Origin: Methylobacterium marchantiae
GTDB taxonomy: Bacteria; Pseudomonadota; Alphaproteobacteria; Rhizobiales; Beijerinckiaceae
DNA: 64,000 nucleotides
NCBI RefSeq assembly: GCF_022179405.1
Contig: NZ_BPQT01000005.1
Location: 62,001-126,000, forward strand
Reading direction: 5' to 3'
Below, piece after piece: positions 37,210-45,395 of this stretch. Below the pieces are notes generated by a model. It was not told the DNA's origin. It saw only the letters and a program-made list of their open reading frames with translations, and did no database searches. The stretch's first letter is position 1. Each line of letters opens with the position of its first letter. The translations under genes were made by a program, and so were the position numbers.

Positions 37210-38058
37210 TCAGTTCAACGACCGTACGGCGCGCATGACCGCATCGTCCGTCTCGTCGAGATCAGGCGCATCGATGTGCCGGTATCGCGCCTGGATCAGG
37301 CCGAAGATACCGAAGGCGAGATGTCCCGCCGCGACGATGCCGAGGAGAATCGAGCCATAGGGCTGGGACCGTAGCGTGGAAAAGGCGCCGGCAAGCCCCT
37401 TCACCTCCGACGAAGCTTGATACCAGGCAGCCACCATGACGAGACCGCCGATGATGAGGAATGCGATCCCGCGAGCCCCGTAACCGAACTGCCCCAGCGG
37501 CTTGACCCATCGGCAATGCGCCGCGTCGAGGGCCAGCCGATCGGTCACGTCGCCCTTGGCGGCCTTGAAGAGGAAGGCGATTCCACCCGCGACGATGCCG
37601 AGACCGATCGCTCCGACCAGCCAGGGACCGAAAGGCCGTGCCAGGAGCCACGCCGTCCAGTCCTGCATTCCGTCACCGCCACTGGCGCGCCGGCCAAGGC
37701 CCAAAGCGAGACTGGCGGCGGTGAACCCGAGGCCGGCGGCGACGATGCCGCTGCCGAAATGGGCCGCACGCACCGCGAGCCCCTTGGCATTCGTGCCGTG
37801 ACGATCCGCATCGGTGATGGATTCGACGAACCTCCACAGCGAGAAACCGAACAGGCCCAGCGCGATGAGTCCGACGAGGATCGCTCCGAAGGGGCCGAGG
37901 AAGACCCACCTGATCGCGCTCTCGCTGTCGCCGGTGCTGCCGCCCCAACCGATGGCTGCGAGGAGCGCCAGTCCACCGACGATGCAATAGACTGCGCCTC
38001 GCGCACCGAAACCGAGGCGGGCGAGACGCTCGATGGTATTGCTGCCGACACGCGTCAC
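37210..38058 (-). CDS. DUF1206 membrane protein
   Basis: This 282-residue protein has six TM segments grouped in three similar pairs. Each repeat starts with an aromatic/Gly/Arg motif: LARLGFGARGAVYCIVGGLAL, then VRAAHFGSGIVAAGLGFTAAS, then LGQFGYGARGIAFLIIGGLVM. This three-fold repeat is the DUF1206 architecture, a family of unknown function. I chose the GTG at 38058, with GAAGG seven bases upstream; the frame stays open to 38712 but that part overlaps the next gene and is not family-like. It ends 76 bp before the dehydratase gene's ATG. Confidence 0.85.
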   Translation of the reverse strand: MTRVGSNTIERLARLGFGARGAVYCIVGGLALLAAIGWGGSTGDSESAIRWVFLGPFGAILVGLIALGLFGFSLWRFVESITDADRHGTNAKGLAVRAAHFGSGIVAAGLGFTAASLALGLGRRASGGDGMQDWTAWLLARPFGPWLVGAIGLGIVAGGIAFLFKAAKGDVTDRLALDAAHCRWVKPLGQFGYGARGIAFLIIGGLVMVAAWYQASSEVKGLAGAFSTLRSQPYGSILLGIVAAGHLAFGIFGLIQARYRHIDAPDLDETDDAVMRAVRSLN

Positions 38059-38198
38059 GAAATGACCTTCAGGAACGGACCCGTGCACGCAATCCGGCGC
38101 TTGAGGCGATGAATGGACCGTGCCAGCTCCAACGCCGATAGTCCGCAGACCGCTCCCGCAAAGCGACGGTATTCTTTGCCGACGAAAAATGCCCTGTC

Positions 38199-38540
38199 CT
38201 AGTCGCTGGAGCGGGTCGCCTTGCCGGCCAGCGCCACGTAGAATCCGAGCCCATCTCCGGCCGGAAGGGTCTGTAGCCGGTCGACGATGCCCTTGCGTTT
38301 GGCGTCGAGCAGTAGCCGGCCGATGGGCTGGAACAGGGTCTCTCCACCCCCGTCCGGTGGCGGATCGAAGCGGATCGCGACGGTCTTGCCTTTGCCGAAG
38401 CGGCTGCGTTCCAACATGTCGTTCAGGGATGCTTCGGCCGTCGGGCGGTTGCTGCCACGCAGGTCGAGCACGGATTCCGCATCGGTGACGCCGAGGGAAC
38501 CACGGAGCTTGTTGGCGTAGAAATCTTCGAAATGGGGCAA
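38199..38540 (-). CDS. hypothetical protein, Smr-like layout
   Basis: This 113-residue ORF begins MPHFEDFYANKLRG with a TTG start. It then has SVLDLRGSNRPTAEASLNDM, reminiscent of the LDLHG-x-EA start of Smr (MutS2 C-terminal) domains. A conserved-looking GKTVAIRFDPPPDGGG loop and a GLGFYVALAG end follow. The Smr resemblance is in layout only and the usual histidine is Arg, so I do not assign function. Codon third positions are strongly G/C. An AGG nine bases before the TTG is the only ribosome-site candidate. It is 140 bp upstream of the DUF1206 gene on the same strand. Confidence 0.65.
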   Translation of the reverse strand: MPHFEDFYANKLRGSLGVTDAESVLDLRGSNRPTAEASLNDMLERSRFGKGKTVAIRFDPPPDGGGETLFQPIGRLLLDAKRKGIVDRLQTLPAGDGLGFYVALAGKATRSSD

Positions 38541-38575
38541 TGGCGGGACCTGGATCGAGGAGTTCCGGAGAAGGC

Positions 38576-39070
38576 TTAACGGAATATGCCGGTATAGACA
38601 TCGCGAGCGGCGATCGTTCCGCCGCGGGCGTGCAGATCGTGACCATCGTCCCCATCAGGAACTTCGATCCCGGCCTCGTCCTGGGGCACGATGAGGGAGG
38701 TCCGACGATCACAGTCAGGCTTCACGGTGCGATCGGACGAAGCCTCGGCAACGCGGATCGAATCCGCCGGGTCATCGGCTGAAAGCGGCGGCACGCTGCG
38801 GGCCACCTCACCTGGGATCGGCCCGACATCGTCGATGGCCAGGCCGAACCTGCCAGAGTCGGGCAGGGCGCGACGGCCGTTGTGATCCGCCGGGTCTCCC
38901 GGCCGTTTGATCACCCACGCATCGATCGTCTGATATCGCGTGCGCGGGGGCAGCACCGCGACAGGCGCGCCATCGAGCAATTCCCCACGATGCTCATCCG
39001 GCCGGCACTCGCCCCTGGGGCGGTACGCGGCGACGGTCATGTGGGGATCGCGGCGCGCGGCGACGGCCAT
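38576..39070 (-). CDS. hypothetical protein (about 164 residues)
   Basis: The ORF has the G/C-rich third positions of genuine genes here. It encodes an acidic, Asp/Arg/Pro-rich soluble protein: RYQTIDAWVIKRPGDPADHN in the middle, then FGLAIDDVGPIPGEVARSV and DRRTSLIVPQDEAGIEVPDG. No domain is recognised and there is no signal peptide. ATGs at 39070 and 39040 are both possible and neither has a strong Shine-Dalgarno. It is followed 35 bp later by the Smr-like ORF on the same strand. Coding is likely but not certain. Confidence 0.5.
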   Translation of the reverse strand: MAVAARRDPHMTVAAYRPRGECRPDEHRGELLDGAPVAVLPPRTRYQTIDAWVIKRPGDPADHNGRRALPDSGRFGLAIDDVGPIPGEVARSVPPLSADDPADSIRVAEASSDRTVKPDCDRRTSLIVPQDEAGIEVPDGDDGHDLHARGGTIAARDVYTGIFR

Positions 39071-39240
39071 GGCGGATGCTCTCGGTGCGGAACGGGATGC
39101 TAACATCCCGCCAGCCGCCTGCAACATCCATGCACGGCCCGAAACCGACGGCTCGCGCCGACAAGCCGTCCGCTACCTCGAGCTCGGCCTCTGCAAGCCT
39201 TCGAGCCGTCCGAATGAAACCGGACGGCCCGGATGTTTCA

Positions 39241-40686
39241 TCAGCCCTGAACCAGCACGTTCCGGAACTGCCAGGGGTCGCTCTCGTCGATATTCTCTGG
39301 GAACAGGCCGGGGCGGCCGGTCAGAGGGGTCCAGTCGGTATAGACCCCCACGACAGGGCCGAGATACGGCATCTGCACTTCGAGGCAGCGGCGGAAGTCC
39401 ATCTCGTCCGCCTCGACGATGCCGGCCTCGGGGTTCTCCAGCGCCCAGACCATTCCGGCGAGCACGGCGGAGGTCACCTGAAGGCCGGTGGCGTTCTGGT
39501 AGGGCGCGATGCGGCGGGTCTCTTCGATGGAGAGCTGCGAGCCGAACCAGTAGGCGTTCTTCTCGTGGCCGTAGAGCAGCACGCCGAGTTCGTCGATGCC
39601 GTCGACGATCTCGTTCTCGTCGAGGATGTGGTGCTTCTCCTGCACGGCGGCGGCCTTGCCGAACATCTCGTGGAGGGAGAGCACGGCGTCGTTGCAGGGG
39701 TGGTAGGCGTAATGGCAGGTCGGACGGTAGGCCGCACGCTCGCCTTCCAGCACGGTGTAGTAGTCGGAGATCGAGACGGCCTCGTTATGGGTCACGAGGA
39801 AGCCGAACTGTCCCTGAGCCGTGGGAGTCCAGGAGCGCACGCGAGTGTCGGCGCCGGGCTGGAGCAGGTAGATGGCGCAGCGCGAGCCCTTCTCCTGGTC
39901 GCGGGCGTTGTCCGGGCGCCAGGTCTCGTGGGTGCCCCATCCGAGCTCGGCCGGCTGATTGCCCTCCGAGACGAAGCCTTCCACCGACCAGGTGTTGACG
40001 AAGACATCCATGGGCTTGGGGTCCTTGGCGCGCTGGGTGTCGCGCTCGGCGATGTGGACGCCCTTGACGCCGACTTCGCGCATCAGCGCCGCCCATTCGT
40101 CGCGGGTCTTCGGCTCGGGGGTGGTCAGGCCGAGATCGGAGGCGACGTTGAGGAGGCCCTGCTTCACGAACCACGACACCATGCCGGGGTTGGCGCCGCA
40201 GCAGGACACCGCCGTGGTGCCACCCGGGCTGGCGGCGCGCGCGTCGAGGATGTCCTGGCGCAGGGCATAGTTGGTACGGTCACCCTGGCTCTTCGACTTG
40301 TCGAAGTAGAAGCCCGGCCAGGGCTCGGCCACGGTATCGATGTAGAAGGCGCCGAGTTCGCGACACAGTTCCATGATCGCGCGGGAATAGGTGTCGACCG
40401 AGACGTTGACGCAGAAGCCCTGGCCACCGCCCTCCGTGAGGAGCGGAGTGAGGATCTCGCGGTAATTCTCCTTCGTCAGCGCCACCTGCTCGAAGCGCAG
40501 GCCATGCTCGTCGGCAAGCGCCTTGTGAGCGTCCGAAGGCTCGACCACGGTGAAGCGGGTCTTGTCGTACTCGAAATGGCGCTCGATGAGCGGAAGGGTG
40601 CCGCGACCGATCGAGCCGAAGCCGATCATCACGATCGGACCGCTGATGCGGCCATGGACGGGCCAGGAGGTGGCGGCTTCGGTCAT
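39241..40686 (-). CDS. hss: homospermidine synthase
   Basis: Hss makes sym-homospermidine from two putrescines (or putrescine plus spermidine) using NAD, the characteristic long-chain polyamine of many alphaproteobacteria. The 481-residue protein starts with a Rossmann motif (IVMIGFGSIGRGTLPLIERHF). It carries the family segments FYIDTVAEPWPGFYFDKS, SCCGANPGMVSWFVKQGLLN and CHYAYHPCNDAVLSLHEMFG. Length is that of the bacterial enzyme. Putrescine can be supplied by the decarboxylase encoded about 1.2 kb upstream on the same strand; two unrelated small genes lie between, so they are linked but not one tight operon. Confidence 0.95.
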   Translation of the reverse strand: MTEAATSWPVHGRISGPIVMIGFGSIGRGTLPLIERHFEYDKTRFTVVEPSDAHKALADEHGLRFEQVALTKENYREILTPLLTEGGGQGFCVNVSVDTYSRAIMELCRELGAFYIDTVAEPWPGFYFDKSKSQGDRTNYALRQDILDARAASPGGTTAVSCCGANPGMVSWFVKQGLLNVASDLGLTTPEPKTRDEWAALMREVGVKGVHIAERDTQRAKDPKPMDVFVNTWSVEGFVSEGNQPAELGWGTHETWRPDNARDQEKGSRCAIYLLQPGADTRVRSWTPTAQGQFGFLVTHNEAVSISDYYTVLEGERAAYRPTCHYAYHPCNDAVLSLHEMFGKAAAVQEKHHILDENEIVDGIDELGVLLYGHEKNAYWFGSQLSIEETRRIAPYQNATGLQVTSAVLAGMVWALENPEAGIVEADEMDFRRCLEVQMPYLGPVVGVYTDWTPLTGRPGLFPENIDESDPWQFRNVLVQG

Positions 40687-41008
40687 GCGGGCAATCCTTC
40701 TTCTCGGCCTCGCTCGAACTCAACGAGCGAAGCACGTCCTTAGTCGGCGGAAATGACGGTCAGGCGACGGGCTAGTGGCGGGTTGAGCGCGCGCGGTCAA
40801 CCGCATCGCCGCGCCCGCGTCGCAGATTGCCTGCGGGCGAACTCCTGAGACCTTAAGAATATGTTTCTTCGACGCATGAAACAGACGCAGGTCGCCTTCC
40901 CACCGCGCGCCGTTGCCGATGTGGATGGGAAGGCCGATATTGCAGTGCAACAAAGACGGAAGATCTGAAAACACAGGAAACGCTCGAACGCCGAACGATG
41001 GATTTCCC
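40687..41008. other. 322-bp divergent intergenic region hss / small ORF
   Basis: It should contain the hss promoter (minus strand) and that of the 54-residue ORF. An A/T-richer segment (TTAAGAATATGTTTCTTCG near 40853-40871) stands out. Several overlapping ORFs are open here but lack Shine-Dalgarno sites or family-like content. I see no RNA gene. Confidence 0.45.
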
Positions 41009-41173
41009 ATGCTGTCCCTGTTCGTCTCCAACACCCCGGCCCCCGTCGAAGAGCCGATCGACCGCGACCCCGGCGTCATAACCCTCACCGCCGCCCTGGT
41101 CCGCGCCATCCGGCGTCAGCACGATGCCGCGTTCCGCCGCCGCTGCGATCAGGCGATCGTCACCGCCGTCTGA
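41009..41173 (+). CDS. 54-residue hypothetical protein
   Basis: This short ORF encodes MLSLFVSNTPAPVEEPIDRD, then GVITLTAALVRAIRRQHDAA and an Arg-rich end. It has G/C-rich third positions and a predicted amphipathic helix in the second half (LTAALVRAIRRQHDAAFRRR). No Shine-Dalgarno is obvious. It is convergent with, and 3 bp from, the acetyltransferase gene. Methylobacterium genomes contain many such tiny proteins; function unknown. Confidence 0.5.
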   Translation: MLSLFVSNTPAPVEEPIDRDPGVITLTAALVRAIRRQHDAAFRRRCDQAIVTAV

Positions 41174-41176
41174 TCC

Positions 41177-41728
41177 TCAAGCCGCCCGTCGTCGTTCATC
41201 CGCCGTCCGAAGACCGGCCGCCTCGTCGAGGAGGCCGCTTGCGGAGAGGATGCCGGCGGCGCCGTCGAGGGCACCCTTGCGCAGGTTGAGGCCGAGAAGC
41301 CGTGACCGTTCGAACGGCCCCGGCATGGACAGACCATCCATCAGCGCGCCGTAAAAGCCGAAGCGGGCGTAATACGGCGCATCCCCGATCAGCGTGATGG
41401 CACCATGGCCGAGCGCGCGAGCCCGCCCGATGGACGCCCACATCAGCGTGCTGCCGAGGCCATGGCCCTGAAGCAGCGGATCGACGGCGAGGGGCCCGAG
41501 CAACAGGGCCGGCCGGGCATGTCCCGCCTCCACATGCCAGAGACGAACGGTACCGACGACACGGCCGTTCAGCTCGGCGACGAGCGACAGACCGATGGCC
41601 GGCAGTCGTCCTTCGCGGAGGCGCTCCGACGTCTTGAGGAATCGCGCCGGGCCGAAGCACGTATCGAGCAGCATCTCTCGTGCTGCGACATCGCTCGGGC
41701 GCTCATCACGAATCTCGATCAAGGCCAA
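41177..41728 (-). CDS. GNAT family N-acetyltransferase (YhbS-like)
   Basis: This 183-residue GNAT protein has the acetyl-CoA binding segment LGPLAVDPLLQGHGLGSTLM (about residues 77-96), preceded by VVGTVRLWHVEA and followed by LIGDAPYYARFGFYGAL. That last segment is the diagnostic end of the YhbS subgroup. Substrate unknown. The start is TTG (41728), with a second in-frame TTG two codons later (41722) that has better GAGG spacing. It lies between the decarboxylase and hss on the same strand, without obvious functional link to polyamines, although some GNATs acetylate them. Confidence 0.85.
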   Translation of the reverse strand: MALIEIRDERPSDVAAREMLLDTCFGPARFLKTSERLREGRLPAIGLSLVAELNGRVVGTVRLWHVEAGHARPALLLGPLAVDPLLQGHGLGSTLMWASIGRARALGHGAITLIGDAPYYARFGFYGALMDGLSMPGPFERSRLLGLNLRKGALDGAAGILSASGLLDEAAGLRTADERRRAA

Positions 41729-41875
41729 GCCCTCTCCCAGGTTCCGGCGGGTGATTCAACAGCCTGCACGGCATCGCGTTTCACGCTCGCCGCCCAGGCT
41801 CGCAATAGTCGAGTATCGGTGCCGGGCAGCTAGGATGCCGCCCGGTCGCCTCGCGTCTCGATCTCTTAGCCGAGC

Positions 41876-43042
41876 TTAGATGACGTATTGCTGAAGCGGC
41901 GGGAAACCGTTGAACGCCACCGCAGCGTAGGTGGTGGTGTAGGCACCGGCGCCCTCGATCAGCACCTTGTCGCCGATGGAGAGGGAGATCGGCAGCGGGT
42001 AGGGCGCCTTCTCGTAGAGAACGTCGGCCGAATCGCAGGTCGGGCCGGCGAGCACGCAGGGAGCCATACGGTCCTCGTCGTGATCGGTTCGGATGGCGTA
42101 GCGGATCGACTCGTCCATGGTCTCGGCCAGTCCACCGAACTTGCCGATGTCGAGATAGACCCAGCGGATCTCGTCCTCGGCATCGGACTTCCTCGAGACG
42201 AGGATCACCTCGGCCTCGATCATGCCGGCATTGCCGACCATGCCGCGGCCCGGCTCGATGATGGTCTCGGGCAGCTGATTGCCGAAATGCTTGGTAAGCG
42301 CGCGGAAGATCGCGTCGCCGTAGGATTCCACGCCCGGCACCGCCTTGAGATACTTGGTGGGGAAGCCGCCGCCGAGATTGACCATGGACAAAGCGATGCC
42401 GCGGTCGGCGCATTCGCGGAAGATCGCCGAGGCGGAGGCGAGCGCCCCGTCCCAGGCTTCCGTATTGCCCTGCTGCGAGCCCACATGGAACGAGACACCG
42501 TAGGCGTGCAGGCCCTGTCGGTAGGCATGCTCCAGGACGTCGACGGCCATTTCCGGCACGCAGCCGAACTTGCGCGAAAGCGGCCATTCGGCACCGGCTC
42601 CGTCGCAGAGGATGCGGCAGAAGACCTGGACCTCGTCGGCCTCGATTCCGACCGCATCGGCCGCACGGACGATCTTCTCGACCTCGGCCTCGCAATCGAC
42701 GGCGAACAGGCGCACGCCGAGCTTCAGCGCACGGGCGATGCAGCGCTCCTTCTTGATGGTGTTGCCGAAGGAGATCCGGTCGGCGGTGGCGCCGGAGGCG
42801 AGCGCCATCTCGACCTCGACCACGGAGGCGGTATCGAAGCAGGAGCCCATCTCGGCGAGGAGACGCAGAACTTCCGGCGCCGGGTTGGCCTTCACCGCAT
42901 AGAACACGCGGGTATCGGGCAGGGCGCGGGCGAAGGCGGTGTAGTTGTCGCGCACGACGTCGAGGTCGAGCACCATCACCGGGCCTTCGTCCTGGCCCAT
43001 GTCGCGGCGAGCGCGCAGAAAGTCGCGGATACGATCGGTCAT
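41876..43042 (-). CDS. ornithine-type decarboxylase (fold-III PLP, alanine-racemase-like)
   Basis: This 388-residue enzyme most likely decarboxylates ornithine to putrescine. PLP is bound by Lys51 in RVFYAVKANPAPEVLRLL; other fold-III motifs are FDTASVVEVEMAL, SFHVGSQQGN, NLGGGFPTKY and EPGRGMVGNAG. The catalytic Cys336 lies in GPTCDSADVLYE, the eukaryotic-type ODC motif. Short alphaproteobacterial members can also accept lysine. A long structured leader precedes the ATG. With hss it gives a putrescine-to-homospermidine route. Confidence 0.92.
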   Translation of the reverse strand: MTDRIRDFLRARRDMGQDEGPVMVLDLDVVRDNYTAFARALPDTRVFYAVKANPAPEVLRLLAEMGSCFDTASVVEVEMALASGATADRISFGNTIKKERCIARALKLGVRLFAVDCEAEVEKIVRAADAVGIEADEVQVFCRILCDGAGAEWPLSRKFGCVPEMAVDVLEHAYRQGLHAYGVSFHVGSQQGNTEAWDGALASASAIFRECADRGIALSMVNLGGGFPTKYLKAVPGVESYGDAIFRALTKHFGNQLPETIIEPGRGMVGNAGMIEAEVILVSRKSDAEDEIRWVYLDIGKFGGLAETMDESIRYAIRTDHDEDRMAPCVLAGPTCDSADVLYEKAPYPLPISLSIGDKVLIEGAGAYTTTYAAVAFNGFPPLQQYVI

Positions 43043-43522
43043 GGTCGTTCCAACCCACAGGTTCGCGAGCGCCCGTCCGTGGGGCGCGCTGTCGAATACT
43101 TGGACGGCGATCAGCCGTCCGGCGTCTGGGGCGATGCGACGCGATGCGCGACGTGCTTTGGAGACACATCGTCGACCGCGGGCGCATCAGCACCCGGAAG
43201 CTGCCGTGGATTGGAAGGGGAATCCCCACCGCACGCCGGGCAAAGAGAAACAAGCCTCTTCGGTGCCGGCCTTTGGAGGGCCGACGAGACCAAAAAAGCC
43301 CGTTCGTCGTTGCTTTAAGCTGCGTCCCCCGTGGAGAGCGGGGTTCGCCGGTTTCGCCTCCGGCTGCCGGTTGTTGTCGGGGTCCGGTGTTGCCACCTGG
43401 ATGCCGGCCGGAGGGAATCCACCCTATCGACCATCGATCCTTTAAGACCCCTGGCGGCTGTCCGGCAGTTGGCCGGATGCCCACCAACCGACACGCGGCC
43501 ACAGGCACGTGCGAAATTGGGC
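43043..43522 (-). promoter_or_regulatory. long structured 5' leader of the decarboxylase gene (speF-leader candidate)
   Basis: About 480 nt separate the predicted transcription start from the decarboxylase ATG, with many strong hairpins on the minus strand. One has the CGACGA/TCGTCG stem (43304-43309 with 43282-43287) enclosing a TTTTTT-containing loop; another is a CCCC/GGGG stem at about 43324-43343; GGGGATTCCCC lies at about 43217-43227. Alphaproteobacterial ODC genes are known to carry the speF leader RNA (Rfam), so this is the expected place. The consensus could not be checked by eye. An ORF starting GTG at 43396 runs through the most structured part. Confidence 0.55.
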
Positions 43523-43528
43523 AAGGCG

Positions 43529-43557
43529 CATATACGTGCCGGGCGTCTCCACAACAA
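43529..43557 (-). promoter_or_regulatory. predicted sigma-70-type promoter of the decarboxylase leader
   Basis: On the minus strand, TTGTTG (43552-43557) and TATATG (43529-43534) are separated by exactly 17 bp. Both are unusually A/T-rich for this neighbourhood. Transcription would start near 43522, giving the 480-nt leader. Confidence 0.5.
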
Positions 43558-43709
43558 GGAAAAACGAGCCCAGGGCGGCCTGAAACCCGGCCGTTTCCCG
43601 ACATTGTGACCCGGAAGTCTCACTCCGGTTCGGAGGCCCTTTCCAAGGCGCGACGAACGGGCCATTGAGCGAGCGGTTTTCATGCCGATCGAACCGATTC
43701 AATCCACCC

Positions 43710-43766
43710 CCTCATCCTGACGTGCCGGAGCGCAGCGAAGGCCTCGGCGGGCACCTCAGGATGAGG
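43710..43766. repeat. 57-bp intergenic palindromic element, copy 2 (short form)
   Basis: CCTCATCCTGACGTGCC (from 43710) and GGCACCTCAGGATGAGG (to 43766) are complementary with one mismatch, around a loop containing AGCGCAGCGAAGGCCTCG. The arm and the internal GGCCTCG match the 112-bp element at 28649-28760, which has an extra inner hairpin. It lies between the decarboxylase promoter and the glucan gene, within 61 bp of the latter's start. Confidence 0.8.
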
Positions 43767-43826
43767 TGGATGGGACCGGGCGGGTTGAGCCCGATCGTCT
43801 CTCAATACCGACCAGAGCGCAGGAAC

Positions 43827-45395
43827 ATGACCGAGCCCACCCGCCGCGCGCTTCTCACCGGGATCGCCGCCCTGTCCGTCGCCGGCACCGCATCGGTGGC
43901 GCAGGAGGGACGCCCCCCGAAATCCTTCGCCTTCGAGGATGTGGAACGGCGCGCCGCCGACCTCGCCAAGACCCCCTACGATGCCCGCGTCCCGGCCTTG
44001 CCGGCGCCCATAGCCAAGCTCGATTACGATGCCTGGCGCGACATCCGCTTTCGCCCGGACAAGGCCTTCTTCGGCACGGAGGGCAGCCCGTTCCGGCTGC
44101 AGCTCTTCCATCTCGGATTCCTCTACACCCGGCCGGTGACGGTGAACCTCGTGCGGCGCGGGATCGCGACGCCGATCGCCTACCAGTCGAGCCTGTTCGA
44201 CATGGGGCGGACGAAGCTCGACAAGCCGCTGCCGGTGGATCTCGGATTTGCCGGCCTGCGCTTCCACAGTTTCCTCAACAAGCCGAACCTCCTCGATGAG
44301 CTCATCGTCTTCCTCGGCGCCAGCTACTACCGCTTCCTCGGGCGCGAACAGCTCTACGGCCTGTCGGCCCGTGGCCTCGCCCTGAACGTCGAGGGGCAGG
44401 GCGGCCCGGAGGAATTCCCGGTCTTCCGCGAGTTCTGGGTGACGATGCCGGAGAAGGACGACGACGCGCTCCTCATCCACGCTCTCCTCGACAGCCCGTC
44501 GGTGACGGGCGCCTTCGCCTTCACGGTGAAGCCCGGCGACGAGACCAGCGTCTCGGTCCGCTCGACCCTGATCCCGCGCGTCGCGCTTCCCTCGGTGGGC
44601 CTCGCGCCGCTCACCTCGATGTTCTTCATCGGCGAGAACGACCGTCATCACTCGGACGATTATCGGCCGGAACTCCACGATTCCGATGGACTCCAGATCG
44701 CGGCGGGGTCGGGCGAATGGCTCTGGCGCCCCCTCGACAATCCAGCCGGGCGCCGCATCTCGTCCTTCGCCGACCGTGATCCGAAGGGGTTCGGGCTGAT
44801 GCAGCGCGACCGCGCCTTCGAGACCTATCAGGATCTCGAAGCCTCCTACCACCGCCGGCCCGGCTACTTCGTCGAACCCGACGGTGCCTGGGGAGAGGGC
44901 GCGGTGACGCTGATGGAACTGCCCACCGACACCGAAACCAACGACAACATCGTCGCCTATTGGCGCCCGAGCCAGCCCTATCCGGCCGGCGAGCCGGTGC
45001 GCCTGTCATACCGCGTGCGGGCGATCGGCTCCGGCCTCGACCTGCATCCCGGCGCACGCGTGGTGAACACTTTCACCGCCGCCGCCATCGCCAGCGGCAC
45101 GGCGAAGGCCGAGGAGGCGAAGGGCGCTCTCAGCCGCCGCTTCCTCATCGATTTCGCCGGGGGCGACCTGTCCTATTACCTGAGCGATCCGGCGAAGGTG
45201 GAGGTTGTGGCGGCGACCTCGCAGGGTCGCATCACCGCGACCTCGATCGCTCCAAATCCTCATACCGGCGGCCTGCGGGCGGCGCTCGACGTGACGCTCG
45301 ACGCCTCCGGGCAATCGACGGATCTCCGCGCCTTCCTCAGGGCCGGCGGCCGGGCGCTGTCGGAGACCTGGGTCTATCCCTGGACCGCAGCGTGA
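43827..45395 (+). CDS. periplasmic glucan biosynthesis protein (OpgG/OpgD family)
   Basis: This 522-residue protein of the MdoG family is needed for branching or assembly of osmoregulated periplasmic glucans. The N-terminus TRRALLTGIAALSVAG has twin arginines before the hydrophobic stretch, suggesting Tat export as for OpgD rather than OpgG. Family motifs include YDAWRDIRFRPDKAFFG, QLFHLGFLYTRPV, LTSMFFIGENDRHHSDDYRP and HDSDGLQIAAGSGEWLWRPL. No OpgH glucosyltransferase is nearby. The ATG has AGGA four bases upstream; the frame is open from 43665 through the palindromic element, which is not coding. Confidence 0.93.
   Translation: MTEPTRRALLTGIAALSVAGTASVAQEGRPPKSFAFEDVERRAADLAKTPYDARVPALPAPIAKLDYDAWRDIRFRPDKAFFGTEGSPFRLQLFHLGFLYTRPVTVNLVRRGIATPIAYQSSLFDMGRTKLDKPLPVDLGFAGLRFHSFLNKPNLLDELIVFLGASYYRFLGREQLYGLSARGLALNVEGQGGPEEFPVFREFWVTMPEKDDDALLIHALLDSPSVTGAFAFTVKPGDETSVSVRSTLIPRVALPSVGLAPLTSMFFIGENDRHHSDDYRPELHDSDGLQIAAGSGEWLWRPLDNPAGRRISSFADRDPKGFGLMQRDRAFETYQDLEASYHRRPGYFVEPDGAWGEGAVTLMELPTDTETNDNIVAYWRPSQPYPAGEPVRLSYRVRAIGSGLDLHPGARVVNTFTAAAIASGTAKAEEAKGALSRRFLIDFAGGDLSYYLSDPAKVEVVAATSQGRITATSIAPNPHTGGLRAALDVTLDASGQSTDLRAFLRAGGRALSETWVYPWTAA

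Noticed and set aside
39206-39227. CCGTCCG/CGGACGG hairpin after hss as terminator
   Set aside because: Only a 7-bp stem, 14 bp past the stop and without a T-run; left out as too weak.
43288-43303. T-rich run (minus strand) considered as intrinsic terminator in the decarboxylase leader
   Set aside because: The T-run lies in the loop of the CGACGA/TCGTCG hairpin, not after a stem; no complete terminator is formed here.
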